Below, piece by piece: positions 48,449 to 60,000 of a stretch of DNA of 60,000 nt. Source of the stretch: Cryptomeria japonica (taxonomy: Eukaryota > Streptophyta > Pinopsida > Cupressales > Cupressaceae); NCBI RefSeq assembly GCF_030272615.1, contig NC_081411.1, positions 184,135,572 to 184,195,571 of the forward strand, in the 5' to 3' direction. Position numbers and translations under genes: made by a program. Position 1 is the first letter of the stretch, and the number at the start of each line of letters is the position of its first letter. The notes under the pieces were generated by a model. The model had not been told where the DNA came from. It saw nothing but the letters and a program-made list of their open reading frames with translations, and ran no database searches.

Positions 48449-48489
48449 TGGTGAACCCGACATGAATCGAACACACAACCTTCTGATCT
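48449..48489 (+). promoter_or_regulatory. Extended primer-binding site complementary to tRNA-Trp
   Basis: Starts TGGTGAACCCGAC and continues through GAATCGAAC (complement of the T-arm) and AACCTTCTGATCT (variable loop and anticodon-stem side). Compared with the plant tRNA-Trp(CCA) 3' half as I recall it, 39 of 41 positions agree. Both mismatches are CG-to-CA changes. The leading TGG pairs with the added CCA tail, which argues for a primer site rather than a genomic tRNA fragment. Confidence 0.75.
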
Positions 48490-48699
48490 TCAATCTGACT
48501 TTTGTTTTTGTGATTTTCTTATAATTTTTACACACAGGTTGCACTTTACTGCTTCTATCTCACATTTTGGCACCCTTGTCATAATATTTTTAGCGCTTTA
48601 GTTAGATTTTTAGTGATTTTGTTCATTAATTAACACTGTTGTAATAATCTAGTGCTTTTGTGCTCTCTCTCTGTCAATTTTTTAATTATGTCAAAGATT
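48490..48699. other. Short internal region of the tRNA-Trp-primed element, then transition to LINE
   Basis: No gag motif is visible after the primer site. LINE ORF1-like sequence begins by about 48,750. Confidence 0.45.
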
Positions 48700-48749
48700 T
48701 TAAATTAGCGTTGTTGTTATTTATTTTGTTCTTTTGTGAGTACTTCGAC

Positions 48750-50175
48750 GCAGTTGTCCGAAGTAGCGCTTATGTAGTGAATAGGCCTTTTAGGGATGTA
48801 GTGATTGGAGGTAGCTTATCTTCGATCATGCATGGGAATCCCATCTTTGGTGTTCATGGTTTTGGTCTGTGAGAGGGATCTTGGTAGGCTGGGGGTTTTT
48901 AACCCTCCAAGGATAATGGGTGCATTGTGAGATGCGAGATCAAACCTGTTCTTGTTATTCAGCTAGACTCTATGGAGGAAGATATTAATTATTTTTATAA
49001 TCATGCCTTGATCTATAAGTTAATGGGAATTTATGTGTCTTTTCTCTTTTTGGATTTATGGGCTAGGTGTATATGAAATCCGTAGGGGGAGATGGAAGTA
49101 CTGTTGGTAGCCAATGGTTATTTTTTGGTAAATTTTTCATTCATGTCAGACAAAAACAAGGCATTCTAAGGTGGACTTTATTTCTACAATCAATTTGGTC
49201 TCTTTATCAAGCCCTGACACACTGCATTCAATGCTTTAGAGCAACTACCTTTGTGGGTTCTTATTTGGGTGAAACTTTAATGGTTCCTAGTTGAATTTTG
49301 GAGAGAGGGCATTTTTAATTTGGTTGCTACACAACTTGGAAAGTAGTTGGCCCTTCATGTCAAAATAGGGAAAAGAAGGTTATTTCCTATACTTGGGTGT
49401 GTGCTGAAATTGATTTGGGTAAGCCTTTACTTGATTCTATTAAAATTAGGTTGGGTTCTAGTTCATGGATTTTACAACTCGATTATGATTTCAATGTCAT
49501 ATTTGTCATGAATATGGGCATTTATAGAAGATGTGTCCCAAATATAAGCCTACAAGATCTTATAAGATTGGGACAGCTAGTGCACCTCCTAAATAGGATA
49601 AATGGAAAGCTCTTGGGGAGGAGGATAAGGAGGATTTCATTTCAGTTAACACCCAAAATAAGGGTCATTTCTTAAAGAGGACCCTCAATGATAGGCTTGT
49701 GGATGAAGTGTTTAATAGGTTCAATGCTTTAGATGATTTGGAACATTTTGATGGGGCTATTGCAAATATGCCTACTGGTCAGGATCTTTTGGAGGTAAGA
49801 CAACTAGTTGGGGATGAAAACACTGTTGTTCAGATTGGATCACAAGAAGAAGGGGTAGTGGTGCATATGGACAAAGATATTATTGAGGAGACTTTAGGTG
49901 AGATGGGAAACAGTGGTTGTAAGGAAATGAAAGATAGTTCTATCCTTTTAGGTCCTATGACCTACGTGGAGAAGAATGTGCACAAGATGGGGGCAATGAC
50001 AAGTGTACTCCTACTTTAGGTATCCATCAAAAGTTCTTAGAAAAGGTGTTTGGGAGAAGCCTCTTAAGGTGGGTAGGAAGAAAGATCAAGAGAAGGTGAA
50101 GCTTGATTGTGATAATTTAGTGAAATCTAGTGTTGTGAATACCAATGACTCCCACTTTTCTCAACCTCTGAAATG
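48750..50175 (+). pseudogene. LINE relic B, ORF1 (DUF4283-like, RNA-binding)
   Basis: The reading spans several frames. FRDVVIGGS (about 48790) is the usual ORF1 lead-in. KPxHTAFNALEQLPLWV (49215-49265) matches the DUF4283 core. VCAEIDLGKPLLDSIKI (49397-49450) and a decayed knuckle-like stretch near 49500-49550 follow. 49699-50019 continues as an acidic, Met-rich tail (DEVFNRFNALDDLE). In plant L1 elements ORF1 packages the RNA. The frame is broken by several stops; one Cys-rich motif has lost its Cys spacing. Confidence 0.75.
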
Positions 50176-51600
50176 ATTGTCCTCTCATGGAATGTAAGGG
50201 GGTTGAATAGAATCCCCAGAAAAAGGGTTATTTGAGAATTGGTTGTTTCTTGTTCTCCTGATGTAGTTTTTATTTAGTAAACTAAGTTATTTATTGATGG
50301 TATGCTAAATAAAGATTCAAAAAATTGGGCTTACAGTTGTTGTTAGTTTATTGTAGCTCAAGGAAATTTAGGGGGATGGCTTTCTTATGGGACACGCGCA
50401 ATCTTGTTCCAATTTGGTATATTTTTAATAGATCTTCTATCTCTATGATAACTACAAGTTATGAATTTCGTGAGAATTGTTTTTTTACTAATGTCTATTT
50501 TCCAACTGACTTAGGTTGAAAAATTATGCTCTAGTCACATATAAGATATGTTAGCTCCATGACTCCTTTATTTTAATATCCCTTGGCAAGGGATTTCAAT
50601 GCCATCTCTAGTCTAGATGAAAAGAGGGGAGGTAACATCAGGCTTGATCCTTCTGCAGGCCTTTTGAGAAATAATGTTGAAGTCTTGAGGGTTGCTAATG
50701 TTAGACCCTACTTGGAATAATATAAGATGTGTTGAAGAGGAAATTGATGAGATATTAGACAAGTTTTTAGTCTTTTTCTATTGGTTGAGAGAGATTTGGG
50801 TGACCTCCTCTGAGATTTTAGATTGGAGAGGAACTAGTCACTAGCCAATTAAGTTTTCTGCCTGTATGGTTCATGTTTCTAAGAACCCTTCCTTTAAATT
50901 TTAGCTCATGTGGATTCAGGATCCTTCCTTACATGATCTTATGTTGGCTTAGTGGAATGAGGGAAAACTTTCTTTCAACACTACTATGTATTCTTTTGTC
51001 AAGCAACTATAGCACATAAAGTACAAGTTGAAGGGATGGAATAGGATGTGTTTTGGTAATATCTTCTTGGTAAAAAAGGAGGCTCACTCTCACCTTGATT
51101 CTATTACCTGCAAAATTAGAGATCAAGGTTTATCTAAGGATCATTTTGGAGATGAGTTTGTTGTGTTGAGAGAGTTGGACCAATGGGAGCTTCATGAAGA
51201 GATCTATTGGAAGCAAAAGACAAGGGTGGATTAGTTTCAAGAGGGTGACAAAAACACAATATTTTTTCACAATTCAATTAAGGACAAGAGCCAAGGAAAT
51301 TCATTTTATTCTCTTCTTTCCTCTAAGGGAGTTCTTATTCCTTCTTACAAAGAGATTGTTGAGGAAGCAACTAGATTTTTTGCATAATTGTTTAAAGAGA
51401 ACTCTATTTTGGACAATGTAGAGGAAGGGCTTGTGCTTGATAGTATTCCTACCATTGCTAGTGATGCAATGAATGGGGATCTCCTTAGAAATATCTCTCT
51501 TCTTGAGGTTGAAAAAATTGTGTTTGTTTTGAAGAAGGGGAAAATTCCTTGGCCCGGATGGGTTCCCTACAGAATTTTATCAAGAGTTTTGGTATATAAT
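50171..51600 (+). pseudogene. LINE relic B, ORF2 endonuclease and start of RT
   Basis: ORF2 begins at ATG 50174 with IVLSWNVRGLNR, the first motif of the apurinic-type endonuclease that nicks target DNA. DFNAISSLDEKRGG (50592-50635) is the catalytic DFN block. The spacer includes FQEGDKNTIFFHNS (51237-51278) and an RT lead-in with IPWPGWVP (51546-51570; family: APGPDGFP). The sequence stops at 51600, where copia-2 begins, and resumes at 57594. Stops occur about every 100-200 bases. Confidence 0.85.
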
Positions 51601-52481
51601 TGTTGGAAAAGTGGTGCCTCAACCTGGCATTTACATGATAACAACTATTTATAGTAAAAAAAAAATTAGCATGAAATGGTACAAAATTCTCCACAAAGCT
51701 TTTGGTTGGCTAGATAAGCATGCCGGTAAAATTTCCTCGCAAGATCACATCTAGTTTTGAAGATATTAAAGTTTGTGTTTTGAAAGGGTGCGATGAAAGG
51801 TATAAAATTAATTTTGAGGACTTTAGAGTCTCCAAAATAGCTTGAAAAGTTGTCATAAATAGGGTAGCAGTTTACAAGGTAATAGAGAATTTCATGATCT
51901 TTTTGGTGTTTCAAATAGTTCATCAAATGGACACACGGTTTACAAGTTATCGCCTTCAAATGTTTGGACTCCTGAAATAGGAAATATAAAATGCATCAGA
52001 CACATAAATGAGTTGTAAAAGGGAGGAACATGTTTTGATGTGTGTTTTGACACATCAAAAGGCATCTTGAATGGGGATAAGGTCAGATCTACATTTTTGG
52101 GTGGTTTTAGCCCATGGTTTTGTAATATCGTTTGACAATTTCTTGTATTGTATCTCCTATATATGAGATGTGTGAGATAGAGGTTGTGTGTAAGAGTCTT
52201 ATGGTAATTAGTGGTACTCCTATGAAGAGATTTATCTACAAGTATATTATACTATATTATTGATTGTTGAATGATATATTGAGCTACTTTTGGAGTGTGG
52301 GGTTTTCTCCCAAAAGGGTTCTCCCCACGTAAATCATTGTGTTGCTAAGTTACGGTATGCATGATATGTTTTTTATTTCTATTAAATTTTTGTAACTGCT
52401 ATAACAATCTGTACAATGTTTTGCATTACCCGCCTCTCAAGGTTAGTGTAAGAAGTTGTTCTGCTACTTAACTTCCTTACA
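51601..52481 (+). repeat. copia-2 5' LTR, 881 bp
   Basis: Starts TGTTGGAAAAGTGG and ends CTTCCTTACA. Unlike copia-1 it has no C-run near its end. Confidence 0.92.
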
Positions 52482-52483
52482 AG

Positions 52484-52495
52484 TGGTAACAAAGC
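52484..52495 (+). promoter_or_regulatory. copia-2 primer-binding site (tRNA-Met type)
   Basis: TGGTAACAAAGC, 10 of 12 matches to the common TGGTATCAGAGC core, two bases after the LTR. Confidence 0.8.
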
Positions 52496-52605
52496 CTGAT
52501 CACCTTTGGTTTCAGTTGTGGGTTGTTGGGTTTTTTAAACTAATCCATATTTGAATGGGAACTTGTGTAGAAGATACTTTTTGATCTTGTTATAGAAATC
52601 ATTGG

Positions 52606-55600
52606 ATGGCTAGTTCATTAGGGAGAATATAGGTGGAGAAATTTATTAGTAGTAATTTTGAGATGTGGAAGCTGAAGATGAAAGATCTGCTAATAGATTG
52701 AGATCTATGGGATATTGTTGATCTGAATGTCTCAAGACCCTTTGATCCTATTACGACTACTAAATATTTAGTTATGGACCATAAAGCCAAGAGTCTAATT
52801 ATATTGTTCTTGGAAGATTCTATTCTAATCAATGTCCATGAAGAGAACTTTGCAAAGAAGTTATGGACTAAGCTTGGTGAGATGTATCAAGACAAATATT
52901 TATTAAATCAAATTTTCTTGAGGAAGAAATTGTATTTCTTGAAGATAGAAGAGGGTGGATGAATTGCAGACCACCTATAAGCACTTAATATGTTGGTGGC
53001 TCAATTGTTATCCTTTGGTGTTAAGATGGACGAAGAAGAGAAATGTGAGATCTACTTTGTTCTTTTCCTGATTCATGGGATTCTGTTGTAATGGCTATCG
53101 ACAATATTTCTATTATTTTTAAGTCTAAAGATGTGGTGGGTACTCTACTAGGTGAAGAGATGCAAAGGAAGGTATTCATCAATTCCAAGGAAGCCCTAAC
53201 TGTTCATGGAAGACCTAAGGAAAAATGAAAGAAGAATGAGAAGCATAATAAGTCCAAATTTGAAGGGAGATCAAAATCTCTTGGAAATTCCAAAGTCATT
53301 GAATGGAATTGCAGCAATTTAGGTCACATCCATATAGACTGCAAAGAAGAAAATAAAAAGAAAAAGAAGAAGTTTTATTCTGATTCTAAGTTCGAGAAGG
53401 AAGATGGTGATGCATTCATTGCAGTTTTGGCTACCCATGCAGGTAATGATGCATGGTTAATTGACTCGGGTGTATCTTTTCATATGACTTCCAATAAAGA
53501 TTGGTTTTTTGAATAGAAATAATTTAATGGAGGTAAGGTGTACTTGGGTGATGATTCATATTTAGATATTGTTTTCCATGGTAATTAAAGTTAGAATAAA
53601 GTTTCCTTATGCTAGAATAAAAAGGATTAGTGATGTGTCCTATATCTGTGGTTTAAAACAAAATTTATTATCTATGAGAAAAATGATAGATGGGATTGTG
53701 CAGGTCTGATGAAGGTTGTAAGATGATTAAGAGTGCTATAGTGATTTCTAGAGGTGTCAAGCTTGACACTTTGTATAAGCTAGAGGCATACACTCTTCAG
53801 TGTAATAACATTTCTGTAAAAAGTAAATCAGTGGATAATTCATCAAAAGATTTGAGGGTTTCACCTTCAATAGATGGACATGGATTTTGGGTACCTAAGG
53901 GTTCTCTTTATTCTTAAGAAAAGTTACTTGTAGAGAAGACTATGTTATGGCACCAGAGACTTGGCCACATTGGAGAAAACGGTCTAAGGACCTTGAAAAA
54001 TAATAACCTTCTTGAAGGTTTGAAAGATTGTAATCTTGACTTTGATTTATGTGAGAATTGCATTTATAAAAAACAAAACTCCATAAAGTTTTATTCAAAT
54101 TCTCATAATCTTTTGGTATTTTGGATCCTATTCATTCTGATGTCTTTGGTCCTGTAGATGTTCCTTGCATTGGAAAATCCACATATTATATTTCATTTAT
54201 TGATGGCTTTAGAAGGGCATGGGTATATTTTCTAAAGAGTTAATATGAAGTTCTCAATCATTTTAAGAATTTAAAGAAATGGTCGAGTTACAGAATGGAA
54301 AAACAATTAAATGTTTGAGGACTAATAATATCAATGAATTTTGCTCTAATGATCTTGATAGATTCTATAAAGATTGTAGCATTAACAGATAGAAGACAAC
54401 TTTGTATTCTCTACAATAGAATGGAGTTGTAGAAAGAATGAAAAGGACATTGATGGAGAAGGCTAGGAGTAGGCTGAGTGGTGTTGGCCTAAAGCAAAAA
54501 TTTTGGGTTGAAGCTATTGACATTGCTTGCTATTTGATTAATAGGATGCCGACATCATCTCTTGTTGATAAAATGCATATATAAGCATGGTCATGTCACA
54601 AGCCTTCTTTGAGACATCTTAGAGTTTTTGTTTGTGAGAAATATGCACATGTACCAAAAGATAAGTGAAAAAAGTTGGAGAACAAGACTATGAAATGTAT
54701 CTTCATCAATTATAGTTATGGTGTAAAAGGATACAAGCTTTGGGACCTTGTTGCACAAAAGGTAATTCATAGTACAAGTGTTAATTTTAGAGAAATTAAG
54801 TCTCCTTCTATTACATTGTAGCCATAATCAACTAAACAAGAAGATGTGACTCAATTCCCTTCTACGCTTGAAAGAGTTGAATCGAGACCACTTGTTAGGA
54901 AAGAAGTTTAGGAGAGCTCATCTAGCTCTAAATCTCCAGAAGCTGAGGAAGAACCTCCAACTTAGCTTGTTTGAAGGTCTACATGACATAGAGAACCAAT
55001 TGAAAGGTATTCAACTAATGATTGGAGATGTATTTTTGTTTTGAATACTACTGTGGATGAACTTAAATCTTTAGAAGAGGCATTAAGTAGGAATGATGCA
55101 GAATCCTGGAAGAATGCTATGGAAGAAGAAATGACAGCTTTGAAAAAGAATGATACATGGGATCGTGTACCATTGCTTGAATGATGGAAGTCTGTTGGTT
55201 GCAAATGGGTGTTTAAGAAAAGGACTGGTTGAGATGGAAGCATTAATAATTATAAAGCAAGGTTGGTTGCAAAAGATTACTCTTAGGCTGAGGGTGTTGA
55301 TTATGATGAGATATTTTCTCCTGTTGCAAAAATGACATCCATTAGATTTTTGCTTTCTATTACTACTTCTTTTAATTTAGAGATCAAGAAAATAGCTATG
55401 AAAACTACTTTCCTTCATGTTGATTTGGAGGAAGATATTTATATAACACAGCTAGAGCACTATGTGGCAAAATGTAAAAGTAAATTGGTCTATAAATTGA
55501 AGAAATCTTTGTATGACCTCAAACAGAGTCCTAGGATGTGGCACCAAAAATTTGATACATATGTGCTAAGTTTGGGATTTGAGCATTCTAAATCAAATCA

Positions 55601-56637
55601 CTATGTTTATTATAAATCTAATGGTGATCATTTCTTGTATATTAGATTATATGTCGATGATATGTTATTCATTGGTAAAGGGAAATGTATGATTTCAGAA
55701 TTAAATTCTGAGCTTGCTACTAAATTTTAAATGAAATATCTTGGTGCAGCAAAACACATTCTTGGGATGGAAATTAGAAGGTATAGATTGATAAGAAATC
55801 TATGGCTAGGCCAGAGTAAGTATGTGAATTCAGTTTTACGGAGGTTCAACATGCAGGATTGTAGACCATTATTTGTTCCCTTCATAGTTAGAATGAAATT
55901 ATCTATTTCAGATTGTCCTACATCTCGATCAGATATGGAAAAAATGAGCAGAGTGCCTTACCAGAGTGTAGTTGGAAGTATGATATATGCAATGGTCTGT
56001 ACTAGACCAGACATTATCCAAGAAGTGGGAGTTATTTCCAAATATATTTCTAATTCTAGTAGAGTTCATTGGGATGCAGTCAAAAGAGTATTTAGATATT
56101 TGAAGGGTACCTTTGAGTATTCTCTATGTTATCATGGTAATTTGGTTGGAGATGTGATTTACTTTGATATTCATGTTTATGTGGATTCAAACTAGGCAAG
56201 TTATATTGATAGCAGAACATCCACCATTGCTTATGTGTTTACTTTATTTGGTGGTGCAATTAGTTGGATGAGTAAGTGACAAGTTGTGGTTGCTTTTTTC
56301 ACTACAAGAATAGAGTATATGGCAACTACTCATGCTTGCAAAAAAGCTATTTGGCTTAAGAGACTTTGTTTAGATATTGGAATAAAATAAGGTATAGTGA
56401 CAATTTATTGTGACAGTCAGAGTGTGATCTGCATAACTAAGAACCTGACATTTCATGCCCAAACTAAGCACATTGATGTTTAGTGTCATTTTGTAAAAGA
56501 TATGGTTGAAGATGGTAAGGTGAAGCTATTTAAGGTAGAGATTTTGATGAATATTATAGATTCTTTAACTAACACTGTGAGCATAGAGAAGTTTAGATGG
56601 TGTTGGTAGTCTATGGGCCTCATGGCCCCTAGTGAAT
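52606..56637 (+). pseudogene. copia-2 gag-pol polyprotein relic
   Basis: Gag starts at ATG 52606 (MASSLGRI; FEMWKLKMKDLL; AKKLWTKLGEMY). The gag knuckle near 53300-53345 has lost its second Cys to a stop (GNCSN, then GH, then C). Protease is WLIDSGVSFHMT (53456-53492). Integrase has LWHQRLGH (53944-53968) and CENC (54052-54063), then poorly kept core blocks. RT: MEEEMTALKKNDTW (55120-55160), CKWVFKKR, KIAMKTTFLHVDLEED (55389-55436), KKSLYDLKQSPRMWHQKF, and an intact LYVDDMLFIGK (55648-55680). RNase H: ISWMSK, EYMATTHACKKAIW, IYCDSQSVI, and LTNTVSIEKFRW (56560-56600). The frame from 55332 to 55728 is open, and 55731-56195 follows after one TAA. The element cannot encode the whole polyprotein. 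Confidence 0.93.
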
Positions 56638-56693
56638 AAATTATTGTGTTGATACTCCCTTTCCTCTTGCAAGGTCTTTGACAAGTAAGATAA

Positions 56694-57593
56694 TGCTTGG
56701 AAATGGTGTCTCAACCTTGCATTTACATGTGTTACTATTTATAGTAAGTTTTTATTTGAGCATGAAGTGGTACAAAATTATCCCTAGAGCTTTTGGTTGG
56801 CTAAATAAGCATGTCGGTAATTTTTTGTCACAAGATCATAGCTAGTTATGAAAATATTTAAATTTTCATTTTGGCGGGGTGCGATGAAAGGTTAAAAATT
56901 AATTTTGAGGACTTTAGAGGCTCCTAAATTCCCTAAAAAATGGGCATAAGTGGGGTATCTAATTATGAGGTGATGGAGAATTTTCATAGCTTTCTGGTGC
57001 TTCAAACAATTTGTTAATTAGACACATGGCTCACAAGTTATGGCCTCCAAAAGTTTGGACTCCTGAAATAGGAAATATAAAATGCATCGAACACATAAAT
57101 GAGATGTAAATGGGAGGAACATGTGTTGGTGTGTGTTTTGACATGTCATAAGGCATCTAGAATGGGGATAAGCTTGGCTCTACATTATTGGGTTGTTTTA
57201 GTACATGGTTGTGTAATATCGTATGACGGTTTCTTGTATTGTATCTCTTATATATGAGGTGCATGAGATAGAGGTTGTGTAAGAGTCTTATGGCTATTGA
57301 GTTACTCTGAGTCTTTGGTTAGTAGTACTCCTATGAAGAGATTGCTCTGCAAGTATATTATAATATGTTATTGATTGTTGAATAATATATTGAGCTACTT
57401 TTGGAGTGTGGGGTTTTTCTCCCAAAAGGGTTTTCCCCATGTAGATCATTGTGCTGGTGAGTTGTGGTACCCATGATATTTTGTTTATTTCTCTTAATTT
57501 TCTGTAACTGCTATAATGATCCATAAAAATTTTTGCATTATCCTCTTCTCAAGGTTAGTGTAAGAAGTTTTTTGTCTACTTAACTTCCTTACA
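56694..57593 (+). repeat. copia-2 3' LTR, 900 bp
   Basis: Starts TGCTTGGAAATGGTG (the TG is kept, the next base changed) and ends CTTCCTTACA. It aligns along its length with the 5' LTR, with substitutions and small indels. Confidence 0.9.
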
Positions 57594-58290
57594 ATATTTA
57601 AGTTGGATCTCTTGGAGGTGGTGTAAGATTATTATAGAAATAAATAGATGCTCAAGGCTATTAATGCTACTTTCCTTGTTGTCATACCTAAGAAGGAGGG
57701 AGAAAATTCTCTTAATTATTTCCGTCCTATAGCCTTGTGTAATATGGTTCATAAAATATTCACTAAACTGATTGTAGAAAGGCTCAAGCCATGGCTCAAT
57801 AAAATTATTTCTAAAGAGTAACATGATTTTGTGGCTAGAAGGCAAATTTTGGATGGGATTGTTATTGCATCAGAAGCTATTCATTCTATGGAGATATCTA
57901 AGGAGAAGGCTATGTTTATTAAATTGGATATAGCCAAAGCTTACGATAGAGTCAAATGGAGATTCCTTTATAAATTTCTTATTGTCTTTGGCTTTAGAAT
58001 TGAATGGATAGAGTGGGTGATGAGATGTATTACCTCTTCTTCATTTGCAACTCTTATTAACAGTGAGTCCATAGATTTATTTGGTGCATGCAAAGGTCTT
58101 CGGCAAGAGGAACCTCTTTCCCAATTAGTATTCACTCTCATGGCAGAGGGTCTCCATAAATTTATCAAGTCTTGTGCTCTACAAGGTTTGACTTAGGGTT
58201 GGAATTAGAGTGATGCCCTTCATCCATATGCTTATCTCCAATTTGTGGATGATACTACATTGATGGGTGTTTCCAAAATTAATATTTAAC
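57594..58290 (+). pseudogene. LINE relic B, ORF2 reverse transcriptase, continued
   Basis: FKLDLLEVV continues the frame interrupted at 51600. Then come ATFLVVIPKKEGENSLNYFRP (57669-57725), RPIALCNMVHKIFTKLI, IKLDIAKAYDRVKWRFL (57920-57970), GLRQEEPLSQ (58098-58125; the family has GDPLSP, here changed) and the catalytic FVDD block (58240-58265). 57831-58196 is an open frame of 121 codons. Sequence similarity ends near 58290, so thumb and RNase H parts are absent: a 3'-truncated copy or a later deletion. Confidence 0.87.
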
Positions 58291-60000
58291 CCATTATGAT
58301 GCTGAAAATTCCAAGATGCCCCACAATTAATTATTAATTATTAATTTTATATTATTAAACTCTCATTAGTCAATGTGTCCAACACATCTATAACAATAGT
58401 ACATATCTCAAGATGTGGTGTGCACATCATTAATAATTAGATGACCAATCAAAATTTATTGATAAGTTCTTGGAGACCCATTTTGATTGCTTTGTGTATA
58501 ATAAACATTGTTAGACAAAATAGTTACCACTTGTAGAATATTTTTATAATAAAATTTTCAACACCATAACCAAGATATGAATGGACAATATCCTCTATCT
58601 ATCCAAAAATACATACCATGTAGTTCCAAAGTACAAGTCATGGATTCCACCCTTCACACACATGACACAATTATTTATAACCATAAGGATTATTTTTAGA
58701 TCACATATATTTACAAATGAATTAAAAAATAACCAAGATTACTCCAAATAAACTTTTGACATTGGTGACATGGTCCTTTTTCAATCTAACTATATATAAA
58801 TAATCTTCCCTAAAGTTGAAGATTAAATAAAAATAAGCACAAATGACTCATGGGACCTACAATTTTTTACAAAAAGATTAATCTATGGCATACAAAATGG
58901 AGCTTCCTCTTTCCTCCAAGTTCCACTTAGTAATCCATGTGTTTTTTTAAGATGAATATTTTCTAGTGTATTCATGCTTAGTTGGTATATTACCTATGTT
59001 TGATATGAAGGGATTTATTATCTTGACACTAGACTGTATACTTGATTGTCATTCATACCAAATACAAAGCTACATCATAGTTGAAGTTCTCTTCTAGTAG
59101 CATGTTATGCAACACAAATATGTAATGTGGTCTAATCACTCTTTGAAATGCAGCAAAAAAATTCTCATCTCAAGATCTGATAACAAATCCTCATTTAAGA
59201 GTGAGGGTGTATAAGGAACCATATTCCTAACTATTTTATTAAATAATTACTTTTGCATTAAGGTATACATAATGAAAGAATTGGATATATGTGCTTTGTA
59301 AATTATCCCTTTTTCTATGTTAGTTAATTTCACATGTTTGAAAATAATAACCACGTATAGGTAAAATTAGTAAATGCAGAACATATGTATACTACTATAG
59401 TCATTTATGGATTTTATTGTATTAAGCATGACCCCATGAGATTGCCCCCTCAAAGAGACCAATGAAATTCTACATTGAAGTTTTTCTTAATTCAATATAT
59501 TAATATATGTTTTGTTTCAATTTTGTGAAATTATTTCTATACTTTGTGATTTGCTAATATATTTTAAGAGGTGCCTTGTAATAGCATTGGGTAATAAATT
59601 CCATTAAGAAAATTTGTGTCTAAACCCACAATACTAGATACAATACACAACCAAAGTATTTTTTTTAATATAAAATCATCAAAGCTAGTTTTAAATTAAA
59701 TTCATTCCATCACATTAATTATACAACTAAGTATCATTATCCACCACATTTCTATTTCTAGCTTATTTTTCGATTCTAAATTGACACTAGAATGCAACTA
59801 ATGTTTCCTAATCTAGATTAATTTGTACCATTAGATTTGAATAGCCTAGATCAAAATTTGAAAAGGTTTCTTTTCCTTTTGTGCATATACATGTATATAA
59901 AAATAAAAAAAATTAGATTTTAAAATCTAATAATTTTTTTTTTTTTTAATTCGAGCCATTACATGCACCCAATAGTACATCTAATTCTATTTTTATAAGA
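58291..60000. other. No recognisable gene or element
   Basis: AT-rich, with ATTAATTATTAATTATT near 58330 and a final T-run near 59934-59947. No domain or long ORF in either strand. Confidence 0.5.

Larger units (their letters stand above)
51601..57593 (+). mobile_element. Ty1/copia retrotransposon copia-2, full length, nested in LINE B
   Basis: Two LTRs (881 and 900 bp), a primer-binding site, and gag through RNase H in order. The flanking pentamers are ATAAT (51596-51600) and ATATT (57594-57598), 4 of 5 identical. Removing the element rejoins the LINE RT frame at the FYQEFW region, so the insertion site is certain. Confidence 0.93.

Noticed and set aside
48449-48489. Antisense tRNA-Trp gene
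   Set aside because: Only the 3' half matches and the CCA complement is present, so a primer-binding site next to an LTR end explains it better.

Overview
The window reads as nuclear, repeat-rich plant DNA. It is AT-rich, shows intron-like splice sites, and is filled with decayed plant transposable elements. The families seen are CACTA (En/Spm) DNA transposons, Ty1/copia and Ty3/gypsy LTR retrotransposons, and L1-type LINEs with a DUF4283-like ORF1. Long LTRs, many nonsense mutations of the TGA/TAG kind, and the absence of any intact host gene suggest a large, slowly purged genome. A gymnosperm would fit, but that is inference: no species-specific marker was recognised. No complete rRNA or tRNA gene and no CRISPR array was seen.

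Layout. 1-12 kb holds a CACTA-type region on the + strand: a tnp2 transposase pseudogene (tnp2, DUF4218 and DUF4216 domains plus a hugely expanded Glu/Asp tail), then a second multi-exon gene relic that starts with a SET-domain-like region and continues into an En/Spm (Ptta)-type region. The 3' exons and tail of this second gene are tandemly duplicated (about 2.29 kb period). 13.2-15.1 kb holds a gypsy gag-protease relic split by an 802-bp solo LTR. 16.3-17.1 kb is a fold-back element, and 17.3-17.88 kb is the end of a CACTA element that cut into a copia LTR. 17.88-24.41 kb is a full-length but dead copia element (copia-1), which abuts a LINE reverse-transcriptase relic (24.4-25.3 kb).

25.3-33.6 kb has no recognisable genes, only local repeats and a long pyrimidine tract. 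33.6-40.4 kb is a third copia relic (copia-3), split by a 3,987-bp insertion with TG...CA ends and a near-perfect 5-bp target duplication. 44.4-46.97 kb, on the - strand, is a second copy of the tnp2 pseudogene; it breaks off exactly where an LTR begins (46,970-48,446). That LTR is followed by a primer-binding site matching about 41 nt of tRNA-Trp. About 48.7-58.3 kb is a LINE interrupted in its RT domain by a full-length copia (copia-2, 51,601-57,593). 58.3-60 kb shows nothing recognisable.

The window is best read as layers of nested insertions rather than a working gene set. The most interesting items are the SET-domain/Ptta gene beside a CACTA transposase, the extended tRNA-Trp primer-binding site, the acidic-tail microsatellite expansion that the second copy lacks, and C-rich hairpins conserved near the ends of two LTR families.
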